DNA of 64,000 nucleotides from JACMLD01 sp038207265 (GTDB lineage: Bacteria; Bacteroidota; Bacteroidia; Chitinophagales; Chitinophagaceae), in assembly GCA_038207265.1 (NCBI GenBank), contig JBBQZZ010000018.1, positions 1-64,000 on the forward strand, read 5' to 3'. The stretch's first letter is position 1. Every line of letters begins with the position of its first letter. The notes below the pieces were generated by a model. The model was not told the origin of the DNA. It did no database searches and saw only the letters and a list, made by a program, of their open reading frames with translations. Shown here piece by piece: positions 35,178-45,018 of the stretch. Position numbers and translations under genes: made by a program.

Positions 35178-36323
35178 TTGAAAAAAATATTTTCCCTTTC
35201 CTTTATTATTTGTTGTTTTCATTTTTGTTTTTCACAGGCAGATTCATGCCGCCTGCGCATCAGTTTGCTTACCTGCAGTGCAGGAGAAGAATTATTTACA
35301 GCCTGGGGACATAGTGCTTTAAGGGTTACTGATAGCAGCAAAGGAACAGATATCGTGTATAACTATGGATCATTTGATTTTGAGGCAGCCGGTTTTTATG
35401 TCAAGTTTGCCAGGGGTAATACGCGATATTTTGTATCGACCAGTAGCTTTGAAGAATTTGTATACGAGTACCGATATTTCAAAAGAGGCATTATTGAACA
35501 ACACTTAAACCTCAGTTGTATTGAAAAACAAAAATTGGCGGCTGCATTAATTGAAAACGCAAAAGAAGAAAACAAATATTATCTCTACAATTTCTTATAC
35601 GATAATTGTTCTTCAAGATTGAGAGATATTGTTTCTAAAAACACCACGGCCCCGGTTCTGTTCAGCAATATATTAAATCGAAAAAAAACCTTCTGGGACC
35701 AGATACATGAAGGGCTTGATAATAATCATAGGACATGGGGCCGCCTGGGAATAGATATTTTACTGGGAAGCATAATGGATCAGGATGCTACAGATAACAC
35801 CTCAATGTTTTTACCCGATTACCTGATGAAAGGATTTGACAGTGCCCGGATTGGAGAAAAACGCCTGGTAGATAAAAAGCAAATAATTCTACCGGCTGAA
35901 ATTGAAAACGAACAAACCGGCATTTCTCCATTTTTTGTTTTTAGCATTTTATTTGTAGTAGTTGCTGTTTTCAGTTTTATCAACCCCATTTCCCAATCAC
36001 GCTTATTAACCATATTAGATTTTACCCTTTTTTTTGTTACCGGGTTATTAGGAATATTGATATTGTTTCTTTGGTTTGGCAGAATAGATAACGTATGCGG
36101 CAATAATTATAATATTATGTGGGCACTGCCTTCACACACAATTATTGCGTTTCTACTCAATGGAAAAAGAAAATGGCTTAAAACTTACTGGCTGATGACT
36201 GCTGCATTTCTGTCAATAACCCTGGTACTTTGGAAATGGCTGCCGCAGGAATTGAACAATGGTTTGATTCCATTGCTTGCATTGCTTTTATTGAGAAGTA
36301 TATTCCAATACAAAAAGCAATAA
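35178..36323 (+). CDS. Lnb N-terminal (DUF4105) periplasmic domain membrane protein
   Basis: About 381 aa from a TTG at 35178 (signal MKKIFSLSFIICCFHFCFSQ); a TTG at 35172 is equally possible, no ATG is available. The N-terminal half is the DUF4105/Lnb periplasmic domain (CSAGEELFTAWGHSALRV, VYNYGSFDFE, NFLYDNCSSRLRDI). The C-terminal ~130 residues form several membrane helices (ISPFFVFSILFVVVAVFSF and following). Function unknown; it heads an operon with the hydrolase (1-bp gap) and a T9SS-sorted protein. Confidence 0.8.
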   Translation: MKKIFSLSFIICCFHFCFSQADSCRLRISLLTCSAGEELFTAWGHSALRVTDSSKGTDIVYNYGSFDFEAAGFYVKFARGNTRYFVSTSSFEEFVYEYRYFKRGIIEQHLNLSCIEKQKLAAALIENAKEENKYYLYNFLYDNCSSRLRDIVSKNTTAPVLFSNILNRKKTFWDQIHEGLDNNHRTWGRLGIDILLGSIMDQDATDNTSMFLPDYLMKGFDSARIGEKRLVDKKQIILPAEIENEQTGISPFFVFSILFVVVAVFSFINPISQSRLLTILDFTLFFVTGLLGILILFLWFGRIDNVCGNNYNIMWALPSHTIIAFLLNGKRKWLKTYWLMTAAFLSITLVLWKWLPQELNNGLIPLLALLLLRSIFQYKKQ

Positions 36324-36324
36324 C

Positions 36325-37131
36325 ATGACGGAAAAATATATTTTAATTCAAAATACTCAGATCTTCTATAAGATAACCGGCAATGGAAAACCAGTAGTGT
36401 TGATCCATGGTTTTGCGGAAGACAGTAATGTATGGAAATACCAATGGGATACTCTTTCAAAAAAATACAAACTTATCATTCCGGATCTTCCCGGCAGTGG
36501 AAGATCCGGAATGTTACCAGACATGAGCATTGAGGGGTTGGCAACATGTATAAGCGCAATAATTGTTAAGGAAACCAGCCATCAGTTGCCTGTACTGATC
36601 GGTCACAGCATGGGCGGATATATTGCATTGGCAATTGCGGCAAAACAACCGCGGCTTATCTGCGGCTTAGGTCTTTTTCATTCAACCGCGTTCGCTGATA
36701 GTGATGAAAAAAAAGTAGCGCGCAGAAAAAGCATTGAATTTATCCGTACCAATGGCAGTTATGAATTCTTAAAACAATCAATACCCAACCTTTTCGCCGA
36801 AGCATACCGTACTAAAAACGGAGCTGAGATTCATAGCATGATTGAATTTTATAAGGATTTCGACCCCGCAGCACTAATCGCTTATTATGAAGCAATGATA
36901 CAGAGACCCGACAGAAGAACCTTGTTACCATCCTTTTATGATCCGGTACTTTTTATCATTGGAAAAAACGATAAAGCAGTTCCTTTTGAAGACAGTATGA
37001 AGCAGCCCGGCCTCACGCAATTATCGTACATTCACATACTTGAAAATGCTGCGCATATGGGTATGTGGGAAGAACCCGAAAAAAGCATCGCTGTGTTAGA
37101 AGAATTTTTGGCTGCAGTGCATGGTAGCTGA
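36325..37131 (+). CDS. Alpha/beta hydrolase
   Basis: 268 aa. Nucleophile elbow GHSMGGYIAL (Ser ~93), oxyanion region VLIHGFAEDSNVW, a late Asp (IGKNDKAVPFED) and His (NAAHMGMWEEPE). No signal peptide, so probably cytosolic. It follows the Lnb gene by one base, so the two are transcribed together. Substrate unknown; esterase or C-C hydrolase are possible. Confidence 0.87.
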   Translation: MTEKYILIQNTQIFYKITGNGKPVVLIHGFAEDSNVWKYQWDTLSKKYKLIIPDLPGSGRSGMLPDMSIEGLATCISAIIVKETSHQLPVLIGHSMGGYIALAIAAKQPRLICGLGLFHSTAFADSDEKKVARRKSIEFIRTNGSYEFLKQSIPNLFAEAYRTKNGAEIHSMIEFYKDFDPAALIAYYEAMIQRPDRRTLLPSFYDPVLFIIGKNDKAVPFEDSMKQPGLTQLSYIHILENAAHMGMWEEPEKSIAVLEEFLAAVHGS

Positions 37132-37146
37132 CCTTGAAGAAGACCC

Positions 37147-39774
37147 ATGAAAAAAATAATATCGATATTTATCGCGGTACTTTTTATAATCCCCTTATTT
37201 GCTGCGCATATAAGGGGCGGTGAAGTTTATTATCGCTATCTCGGTGTTGGATCAGCCGCAAATCTTTCCAGGTATGAAGTCACCTTAAAGTTATACATCC
37301 GTTGCGATGCCACTACTCAGCAATTGGATGCAAGTGAACCATTTACTGTTTTTACAAAAGTTGATAACAGGCAATTTGGCAATGTATATAATGCCCCTTT
37401 ATCCAGAGAGCAACAGATCAGTTACGATCCTAATTCAAATCCTTGTATCAGCAATCCGCCTAAAGATATCTGTTACCGGATGCGGTTCTATACAGCAATT
37501 ATTGAATTGCCTGATGACCCCGATGGATATATTATAGCAGTACAACGTTGTTGCCGAATAGCAGGTATTGAGAATTTGCAGGCGCCCAGTGATAGTTATG
37601 GTGCTACTTATTCAAGTGAAATACCCGGTACAAACGTATTACCATTACCAGCGCATAACTCCAGCCCTGTCATCAGCGGCAATGATGCGGTTGCTATTTG
37701 TGTCGGTTCTTCATTTACTTATGACTTTTCTGCAAAAGATCCGGACGGCGATTCACTTGTTTATTTTTTGTGTAGCGCTAACCAAGGAGGAAACAGGAGC
37801 AATCCTTTACCCAATCCCGCAACACCACCTCCTTTTTCTGAAGTTTCCTACCAGCCCCCCTATGGCGGTTCATTTCCGTTAGGGCTAAACGCTACCATCA
37901 ATCCTTCAACGGGAATTATTTCAGGCATTGCGCCTTTTACTTCTGCACAATATGTAGTTACCTGTTGCATCAATGAATACCGAAATGGAATACTTATTAA
38001 TATACACAGGAAAGATATACATCTCAGAATTGCGGATTGTATTCCATTAAAAGCTACACTAAAACCTGATTATGATTACTGCGATGATTTTTTTGTGGCA
38101 TTTAAAAACGAGCAGTCAAATCCACCAGGTTCTGTTTACATCTGGCAGTATGGCGATGGCTCTAAAGCAGATACATCGCGGGATGCAATGGGTCTGATAC
38201 AACATAAGTATGCTGACACAGGTACTTACAAGATCAAATTGAAAGTCATTTTAGCTGGGCAATGTACTGATTCAACAACTTCAATGGCTAAAGTGTATCC
38301 CGGGTTCTATCCTGGTTTTATTGTAACGGGTTCCTGTATATTAAAGGCATTACAATTTACGGATACTACCAAGACAAAATATGGTGTGGTAAATGCATGG
38401 CGATGGGATTTTGGCGATGAAGTAACAGCCGCCGACACTTCTCACCAGAAAAATCCTACCTGGAAATACAGTACACTGGGCACAAAAAAAGCAGCGCTTA
38501 TAGTACAAAGCAATAAGGGTTGTATTGATACCGTGTACAGGGATGTTGTAGTAAAAGATAAACCAATAATCAATCTTTCTTTCAAAGACACTTTGATTTG
38601 CAGTAATCTTCCTATACAGGATACTTTGCAACTGCAGGCAGGTGGGCTGGGTAATTTTTCCTGGACACCTTCCAACAGGATATTGAATGCGAATACAGCC
38701 AACCCACTGGTATTTCCTACCAATACCACTACTTACACAGTTCAACTAGATGAAAATGGTTGTATTAATACAGATTCTGTTAAAGTGCGTGTAGTCGATC
38801 ACGTTACTTTAGATGCAGGACCCGATACTACCATTTGTCTTACAGATGCCATCACACTCCGGCCCAATACCGATGCCCTTGCATTTTTATGGTCGCCTGC
38901 TGCTTCGCTCGACAATGCGAAGATTAAAAATCCAATCGCAGCTCCGCAGGCAACCACAACTTATCAACTGCTGGCTTCCATCGGAAAATGTATTGTGCCC
39001 GGCGAGATAAAAGTAACCACGATACCCTACCCGGTTGCCAATGCAGGTTTCGATACCACCAAATGTTTTAAAGATACTGTTCAGCTCAATGGAAAAATGA
39101 CCGGTTCAACATTTTTATGGACACCTTCCTATGCGTTGAGCAGTACATCCGTACTCAATCCATTTGCTTCACCATTAACAACCACATCGTATGTACTAAC
39201 AGTGTATGATGTGTTGGGTTGCCCCAAGCCCGGCCGTGATACAGTGGTAGTGACGGTTCGTCCACCCATAAAAGCATTTGCAGGAAATGATACATCAGCA
39301 GTAGTTAATCAGCCCATTAAATTAATGGCATCTGGTGGTCAGCTCTACTTATGGTCCCCTTCAACCGATCTCAATTTTAATGACATCCAGGCGCCCACGG
39401 CTTTATTTGCTAACAGCGGCGTATATACGTATATAGTAAAAGTATTTACACCGGAGAATTGTTTTTCATTCGATACACTGAACATAAAAGTATATAAGAC
39501 CGCACCGGATATTTTTGTGCCCAACGCCTTCACACCGGGAAAAAATCAAAACAATCTGTTCCGCCCCATACCCGTGGGAATATCCAGGATAGATTATTTC
39601 CGCGTATATAACAGGCTGGGTAATTTAGTATTTAGTTCAAATGATGGTCGTGGATGGGATGGAACACTTGCCGGTAAAATGCAGGATCCGGATACCTATG
39701 TCTGGGTTGTGCAGGGAAGAGATTTTACCGGCAAAATAATTACAAAGAAAGGCACCATGATCCTGATACGTTAA
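37147..39774 (+). CDS. T9SS-sorted surface protein (CHU_C/gliding-motility C-terminal) with PKD-like domains
   Basis: 875 aa with a signal peptide (MKKIISIFIAVLFIIPLFAA). An Ig/PKD-rich body contains DP DGDSLVYF-type and W.YGDG motifs (~residues 200-470; WQYGDGSKADTSRD, WRWDFGDEVTAADTS) and repeated FLWTPS-type beta repeats toward the end. The last ~90 residues (IFVPNAFTPGKNQNNLFRP, VYNRLGNLVFSS, GRGWDGTLAGK, TKKGTMILIR) are the type B sorting signal of type IX secretion. It is exported by SprA-type machinery, probably an adhesin or matrix protein. Cys-rich pairs suggest disulfides. Confidence 0.9.
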   Translation: MKKIISIFIAVLFIIPLFAAHIRGGEVYYRYLGVGSAANLSRYEVTLKLYIRCDATTQQLDASEPFTVFTKVDNRQFGNVYNAPLSREQQISYDPNSNPCISNPPKDICYRMRFYTAIIELPDDPDGYIIAVQRCCRIAGIENLQAPSDSYGATYSSEIPGTNVLPLPAHNSSPVISGNDAVAICVGSSFTYDFSAKDPDGDSLVYFLCSANQGGNRSNPLPNPATPPPFSEVSYQPPYGGSFPLGLNATINPSTGIISGIAPFTSAQYVVTCCINEYRNGILINIHRKDIHLRIADCIPLKATLKPDYDYCDDFFVAFKNEQSNPPGSVYIWQYGDGSKADTSRDAMGLIQHKYADTGTYKIKLKVILAGQCTDSTTSMAKVYPGFYPGFIVTGSCILKALQFTDTTKTKYGVVNAWRWDFGDEVTAADTSHQKNPTWKYSTLGTKKAALIVQSNKGCIDTVYRDVVVKDKPIINLSFKDTLICSNLPIQDTLQLQAGGLGNFSWTPSNRILNANTANPLVFPTNTTTYTVQLDENGCINTDSVKVRVVDHVTLDAGPDTTICLTDAITLRPNTDALAFLWSPAASLDNAKIKNPIAAPQATTTYQLLASIGKCIVPGEIKVTTIPYPVANAGFDTTKCFKDTVQLNGKMTGSTFLWTPSYALSSTSVLNPFASPLTTTSYVLTVYDVLGCPKPGRDTVVVTVRPPIKAFAGNDTSAVVNQPIKLMASGGQLYLWSPSTDLNFNDIQAPTALFANSGVYTYIVKVFTPENCFSFDTLNIKVYKTAPDIFVPNAFTPGKNQNNLFRPIPVGISRIDYFRVYNRLGNLVFSSNDGRGWDGTLAGKMQDPDTYVWVVQGRDFTGKIITKKGTMILIR

Positions 39775-39841
39775 CCGCGGTACATACTTCAGTGCGGTAT
39801 CTGTTTCTTTATTACTTTCGGTATATATAATTTAAGTATAC

Positions 39842-40600
39842 ATGAACAAGATTGCATTTATTACCGGTGCTACTTCAGGTTTTGGAAAAGCGGCCGCCGA
39901 AAAATTCGCCGCCAACCAATACAACCTTATTATCAATGGCCGCAGGGAAGACAGGCTGGCTGCATTAAAAACGGCATTGGAAAAAAAATACAACATCCAA
40001 GTTTTGTCACTCGTCTTTGATGTGCGCGATCGCAAAACGGTTTTTGAAACCATCAACGCAATTCCGGACGAATGGAAACAAATCGATCTGCTGTTAAACA
40101 ATGCCGGGCTTGCACTGGGCAGGGATTTTTTTGACGAAGCCGACCTCGACGACTGGGATACCATGCTTGATACCAATGTAAAAGGTTTGTTGTATGTTAG
40201 CAAAGCAGTTGTACCGTTTATGAGTAAACGAAAAAAAGGACATATCATTAACCTGGGATCTGTGGCAGGCAAAGATGTTTATGAAAAAGGCAACGCATAT
40301 TGTGCATCCAAATTTGCAGTTGATGCCCTCAGTAAATCTATGCGCATAGATTTATTAAGGCACCATATAAAAGTAACGGCGGTTCATCCAGGGGCAGCCG
40401 ATACAGAATTTTCACTGGTGCGTTTCAAAGGAAGTAAATCAGAAGCCGACAAAATTTATGAAGGGTACAAACCGCTTTATGCGGAAGACGTTGCGGATGT
40501 AATTTATTATTGTACTACTTTACCGGAACATGTTTGTATCAATGATTTAGTACTGACTTGCACGGCCCAGGCCAATGCATTTTATACCTTTAAAGGGTGA
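39842..40600 (+). CDS. Short-chain dehydrogenase/reductase (YdfG-like)
   Basis: 252 aa. NAD(P)-binding TGATSGFGKA, NNAGLALG, catalytic Ser (LGSVAGKDVY) and YCASK (Tyr-x3-Lys). HPGAADTEFSLVRFKG near residue 180 fits the YdfG/3-hydroxy acid dehydrogenase group, which oxidises serine or 3-hydroxyacids with NADP. A TACTTTCG box lies ~22 nt upstream of ATG 39842. Confidence 0.9.
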   Translation: MNKIAFITGATSGFGKAAAEKFAANQYNLIINGRREDRLAALKTALEKKYNIQVLSLVFDVRDRKTVFETINAIPDEWKQIDLLLNNAGLALGRDFFDEADLDDWDTMLDTNVKGLLYVSKAVVPFMSKRKKGHIINLGSVAGKDVYEKGNAYCASKFAVDALSKSMRIDLLRHHIKVTAVHPGAADTEFSLVRFKGSKSEADKIYEGYKPLYAEDVADVIYYCTTLPEHVCINDLVLTCTAQANAFYTFKG

Positions 40601-40737
40601 TTTCAGTCTTTTCGTCGAATTTCCTGAGCTATTTCACTTAGTCACCTATATTTTAGCTGGTATGTACTTTGTATTGTCACAATTGTGATCTATTTTGGGA
40701 AAGACATAATCCGAAATCTTACCAAAAACCCTGACAA

Positions 40738-41223
40738 ATGAAAAACATCCTGAGCAAAAGCCCGGTATTAATTGCACTTTTTTTACTCTCCCTCACCGCA
40801 AAGGCACAGGACGATGTGATTAGACTTGAAAGCTGCATGAATGAATCTTACAAGCCCCAGATAGACAGCCTTAAACAATTATTTTCATCAAAAGGATATG
40901 AAGTGGTTCGCGAAGCTTCCATAAAAATGGAAAGCGAATACGAAATGCCCATTGTTGTCCCTTTAACGCAGGGTGCATGGTACCAATTCATTTTTATTGG
41001 TGATCCTTCTTCCAAGCTTTATGAAGTTCGTATGTATGACTGGAACGAACGGGAAGTTGTTTACAAAAAGAATATGTGGGGCGATGTAGATGGCAATATC
41101 ATCAGCTATCCCTATGTTTCACAGTTTACAGAATACCATCTTATAAAACCTGTGCAGGTAAACAAACAAAAGAAAAAGGGTTTATGCGGGTATGTAATCC
41201 TGCTAAAGAAAACACACCAATAA
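40738..41223 (+). CDS. Secreted protein of unknown function
   Basis: 161 aa. Signal peptide MKNILSKSPVLIALFLLSLT with cleavage near AKAQ. The mature part is beta-rich with YEMPIVVPLTQGAWYQFIF and IGDPSSKLYEVRMYDW near the middle and a Lys-rich end. No family is recognised. Periplasmic or exported. Convergent with the TlpA-like gene. Confidence 0.65.
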   Translation: MKNILSKSPVLIALFLLSLTAKAQDDVIRLESCMNESYKPQIDSLKQLFSSKGYEVVREASIKMESEYEMPIVVPLTQGAWYQFIFIGDPSSKLYEVRMYDWNEREVVYKKNMWGDVDGNIISYPYVSQFTEYHLIKPVQVNKQKKKGLCGYVILLKKTHQ

Positions 41224-41251
41224 TCAGCTAACCAAATAATTTTAGATTGCT

Positions 41252-41878
41252 TCAGTCTTTAACCCAATCATTGAAGAAGGAATATCCCCTTGCGCCAGCC
41301 ACTACATTTTTTACATGGCCCTCTTTATCAATCAGGATAGATATAGGCCTTGTACCAATGCTATCCAATAAAGCATGTGATCTGTAGGTGCCATAAATGA
41401 TATTCCGGGGAACAGTTTGTATAAATTTTTCTACGGTTCCATCCGCCTCGTCTGATAATGCAATTACCACAAATTCCTTATTTTTTGAATCCGCTTTTAA
41501 TGTATTCAAATCGGGCAATTCTCTCCTGCAGGGACCACACCAGGTGGCCCACACATTCAGAATAATGGTTTTTCCTTTGTAATTAGCAAGTTCATCTGCA
41601 CGATGTTCTGTAAGATTATTAAATTTCAACTGGCTGAGTTCTTTTCCTTCATATTTTAAAACAGCGGACAAGGGTTGTTGAAAATTTCGTTGAACCATAA
41701 AAAAAAGAAACAGGGCAATGCACAAATAAACCAATTCCGTAAACAATTTCGTCCACTCTTTCCTGCTAGAAGGAAGTAGTTGATGGTTGTTTCGCGCAGA
41801 ACGGACAATGCCCCAAATAGAATGCAGCATCAATCCTATAATGAAAATTTTCAACCACCATACCAATGTTGGAGTCAT
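41252..41878 (-). CDS. Membrane-anchored TlpA-like thioredoxin
   Basis: 208 aa. Two N-terminal hydrophobic helices (LKIFIIGLMLHSIWGIV and LVYLCIALFLFFMV) precede a thioredoxin fold with WATWCGPCRREL (CxxC) and a cis-Pro-type TRPISILIDKEG. Probably a periplasm-facing thiol-disulfide reductase for cytochrome maturation or protein repair. It starts 17 bp after the trans-sulfuration gene ends, same strand. Confidence 0.87.
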   Translation of the reverse strand: MTPTLVWWLKIFIIGLMLHSIWGIVRSARNNHQLLPSSRKEWTKLFTELVYLCIALFLFFMVQRNFQQPLSAVLKYEGKELSQLKFNNLTEHRADELANYKGKTIILNVWATWCGPCRRELPDLNTLKADSKNKEFVVIALSDEADGTVEKFIQTVPRNIIYGTYRSHALLDSIGTRPISILIDKEGHVKNVVAGARGYSFFNDWVKD

Positions 41879-41895
41879 ATGATTTATTAAACCGG

Positions 41896-43116
41896 TTACA
41901 GGGCCTGTTCCAGGTCGGCAAGAATATCCTGAATATTTTCAATTCCAATACTCATACGTATAAGTCCGTCTGTGATGCCCGATTTTTCGCGGATTTCTTT
42001 CGGTACGCTGAAATGACTCATGCTGGCAGGATGCGATATCAATGTATCTACAGTACCCAACGACACGGCACGGGTACACATCTTTAATTTATCAATAAAA
42101 TTTTTCCCTGCGGCAAGTCCGCCTTTCAACTCTATACTCATCATGGGCCCGGGATGGCGCATTTGCTTTGCCGACACATTATAATCCGGATGATCGGGCA
42201 GGCCATTATAATTCACTTTTGCAATGCTTTTATGATCATTTAAATAATGAGCTACCGCCATGGCATTGCTACAATGTCTTTCCATCCGAAGCTCAAGTGT
42301 TTTTATACCCAATGTAAGCAGGTAGGCATCGAAAGCATTTGAATTTCCACCCAGCAACCGATACCATTTGGTCATTTTAGTTTTCATCTTTTCAATATCC
42401 TTTCCAATTAATACACCACCGATGGCAGTACCATGACCATTCAAAAATTTGGTGGTGGAATGAAACACAAAATCAACTCCGTATCTAAAGGGTTGCTGCA
42501 GATAAGGAGTGGCAAATGTATTGTCTACCGATACCCCGATTGAATATTGGCGTGCCAGGCCCGTTAATGCTTCTATATCCACACATTGTATAGTAGGGTT
42601 GGCCGGTGTTTCAAGATGCATCCATTTAATTCCCGCGTTTTTTTTCATCAGCAATTCAGTTGCACTCAAATCACGCAAATCAGCAATGATCACCTCAATT
42701 CCCAATGGAGGTAATACATTGTTTAATAATTCATGCGTACCGCCATATAAAGAATAATGAGATATAATCGTGTCTCCTTTCTCAAGGTTGGCCAGAAACA
42801 ATGTTGTCATAGCGGCTTGTCCACTCGCATGCAAAAATGCTTTCAGTTCCAGGGCAGCTCCACTTTTATCTTTAATACCAAATGATTCAAGTGCGCAGAT
42901 TTTTTTTTCTGCTTCTGTGAAGCTCGGATTACCCCATCGTGTATAGATATAGCCCTCTTCCTGCCCCGCAAATTTTCTCATTCCCTGGTCCGCATTGTCA
43001 AAAGTAAAAGTTGATGTGGCATAGATCGGCGTCAGGTGAGAATTCAGGGGATCGTTATCGTGCCCGGCATGTACCGCTACTGAACTAAGTCCGGTGACAG
43101 AAAAATTTTTATCCAT
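41896..43116 (-). CDS. PLP-dependent trans-sulfuration enzyme (Cys/Met metabolism)
   Basis: 406 aa. PLP lysine in HSTTKFLNGHG, family motifs ATSTFTFDN, EGYIYTRWGNPS, SHYSLYGGTHELL, ETPANPTIQ and VDNTFATPYLQQP. Could be cystathionine gamma-synthase, gamma-lyase or methionine gamma-lyase; the sequence alone does not choose. It is followed by the TlpA-like gene and preceded by fabH after 58 bp. Confidence 0.9.
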   Translation of the reverse strand: MDKNFSVTGLSSVAVHAGHDNDPLNSHLTPIYATSTFTFDNADQGMRKFAGQEEGYIYTRWGNPSFTEAEKKICALESFGIKDKSGAALELKAFLHASGQAAMTTLFLANLEKGDTIISHYSLYGGTHELLNNVLPPLGIEVIIADLRDLSATELLMKKNAGIKWMHLETPANPTIQCVDIEALTGLARQYSIGVSVDNTFATPYLQQPFRYGVDFVFHSTTKFLNGHGTAIGGVLIGKDIEKMKTKMTKWYRLLGGNSNAFDAYLLTLGIKTLELRMERHCSNAMAVAHYLNDHKSIAKVNYNGLPDHPDYNVSAKQMRHPGPMMSIELKGGLAAGKNFIDKLKMCTRAVSLGTVDTLISHPASMSHFSVPKEIREKSGITDGLIRMSIGIENIQDILADLEQAL

Positions 43117-43174
43117 ACAAATTCATTTCTTTTGAACAATAATTTAAACCTCAGGTTGAATGAAACTATGGGAA

Positions 43175-44173
43175 TCAAGAGTTATATCCCCATTTCACAA
43201 GCGTAGCACCCCATGTAAATCCACCACCAAATGCAGCCATGACGATAATATCACCTTTTTTCAATTGCTTTTCCCAATCCCATAAACAAAGTGGTATGGT
43301 TGCGGCAGTTGTATTACCATAACGTTGTATGTTGATCATTACTTTGTCTTTTGAAAGACCAATACGTTTGGCAGTTGCATCAATGATGCGCAGATTGGCC
43401 TGGTGCGGAACCAACCATGCAATATCATTTCCCGACAGTTGATTGCGCTCCAGTAATTCCGCGGTAACGTCCGCCATTCCTTTGACCGCAAATTTGAAAA
43501 CCGCGGGTCCTTCCTGGTAAGCGAAATGTTCTTTCATGGTAACTGTTTCAACACTTGCCGGTTTAAGGGAACCACCGGCTTTCATATGCAGGTATCCTCT
43601 GCCGCTGCCATCGCTTTTTAAAATACTGTCTTTTATTCCGTATCCTTCCGTATTGGATTCAAGTAATATAGCGCCGGCACCATCACCAAAAAGAATACAG
43701 GTATTTCTATCAGTATAATCAACAATGGCACTCATCTTATCTGCGCCCACTATCACAACTTTTTTAAATCGCCCGCTTTCTATAAAACTTGCACCCGTTG
43801 TTACAGCATATAAAAAACCGGAACAGGCTGCGCTCAAATCAAATCCCCACGCGTTGACAGCGCCAATTTTATCGCAAATAATGTTTGCTGTAGCCGGAAA
43901 AACCATATCGGGAGTAACCGTGGCTACAATCATACAGTCAATTTCTGCCGGGCTGATTCCTCTTTTCTTACAAAGCTCTACAACGGCGGGTATCGCAAGA
44001 TCGGAAGTAGCTTTTCCATCTCCTTTCAAAATTCTTCTTTCAGCAATACCGGTACGGGTACGAATCCATTCATCGTTCGTATCCACCATTTTTTCCAGGT
44101 CAAAATTTGTGAGTTTGTCTTCAGGAACATAGCCACCTATAGCAGTTATAGTAGCCGAAACAGGTTGAATCAT
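43175..44173 (-). CDS. fabH: 3-oxoacyl-ACP synthase III
   Basis: 332 aa, normal length. Catalytic Cys in DLSAACSGFLYAV, His in VPHQANLRII, Asn in RYGNTTAATIPL. It condenses acetyl-CoA with malonyl-ACP to start fatty-acid synthesis. fabD lies elsewhere (58353). Divergent from ruvA. Confidence 0.96.
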   Translation of the reverse strand: MIQPVSATITAIGGYVPEDKLTNFDLEKMVDTNDEWIRTRTGIAERRILKGDGKATSDLAIPAVVELCKKRGISPAEIDCMIVATVTPDMVFPATANIICDKIGAVNAWGFDLSAACSGFLYAVTTGASFIESGRFKKVVIVGADKMSAIVDYTDRNTCILFGDGAGAILLESNTEGYGIKDSILKSDGSGRGYLHMKAGGSLKPASVETVTMKEHFAYQEGPAVFKFAVKGMADVTAELLERNQLSGNDIAWLVPHQANLRIIDATAKRIGLSKDKVMINIQRYGNTTAATIPLCLWDWEKQLKKGDIIVMAAFGGGFTWGATLVKWGYNS

Positions 44174-44373
44174 ACTATGGGATCTAGTGAGTAAATTTTG
44201 GTAAAAGTAATTATTTATTGATGTGGAAATGTGACAAATGTAGAAACCTGCAAGTAAGTCAGGCAGTAGTTTTAATATTCATAGGTAGCTTCCCAAATAT
44301 ATTTGTTTTATCAGAACATGAACTATTAGGTGGTACGTCATTCTATCACTGCCTGCTTTCATCACAATATTCT

Positions 44374-44381
44374 TATTTTCG
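44374..44381 (+). promoter_or_regulatory. Promoter -7-like box of ruvA
   Basis: TATTTTCG (TAnnTTYG) five bases before the ruvA ATG at 44387. Confidence 0.4.
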
Positions 44382-44386
44382 CAGCC

Positions 44387-44971
44387 ATGATTGCATTTTT
44401 AAAAGGTGTTTTCGCACATAAAAACCCAACTGTAGTTCATGTAGATGTTAATGGAGTGGGTTATGAAGTTCAGATCAGTCTGAATACTTATTCAAGTATT
44501 CAGTCACTTCAGCATGGATTACTACATACCTATCTTCATATAAGGGAAGATGCGCAGGTGCTGTATGGATTTTTTGATCCAAAGGAAAAGGAGTTGTTTG
44601 TGCAGTTGATTGCAGTCAATGGAATAGGCGCAGCAACAGCCCGTGTTATGCTGTCATCCATGAAACCGGAAGAGATAATCCGCGCTATTACCCAGGGCAA
44701 CATAAGGCAACTGGAAAGCATAAAAGGCATCGGGAAAAAAACAGCAGAAAGAGTAGTGCTGGAATTGAGAGATAAACTAAGCAAACAACCCATCGAAATA
44801 AATATAGGTACACTGGTAAACAATACCTTAGAACAAGATGCGTTAAATGCGTTATTATCATTAGGGATCACCAGGCAAGCTGCTGAACAAGCAATCAGGA
44901 AAGTGATTTCCACTGCTCCTGAAACTGAAAAAGCTGAAGATATCATCAAAAAAGCATTGAAAATTTTATAA
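44387..44971 (+). CDS. ruvA: Holliday junction branch migration protein RuvA
   Basis: 194 aa from ATG 44387 (MIAFLKGVFAHKNP); an upstream start at 44330 adds non-family residues. Domain I OB-fold (VHVDVNGVGYEVQI), two HhH motifs (LIAVNGIGAATARVM, LESIKGIGKKTAERVV) and the C-terminal domain III (DALNALLSLGITRQAAEQAI). It binds Holliday junctions and loads RuvB. sprA follows, an order common in Bacteroidota. Confidence 0.95.
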   Translation: MIAFLKGVFAHKNPTVVHVDVNGVGYEVQISLNTYSSIQSLQHGLLHTYLHIREDAQVLYGFFDPKEKELFVQLIAVNGIGAATARVMLSSMKPEEIIRAITQGNIRQLESIKGIGKKTAERVVLELRDKLSKQPIEINIGTLVNNTLEQDALNALLSLGITRQAAEQAIRKVISTAPETEKAEDIIKKALKIL

Positions 44972-45018
44972 GCCTATCGACCTCAATTTCTACGTAACCA
45001 ATTTCCCTGGAATTCGTT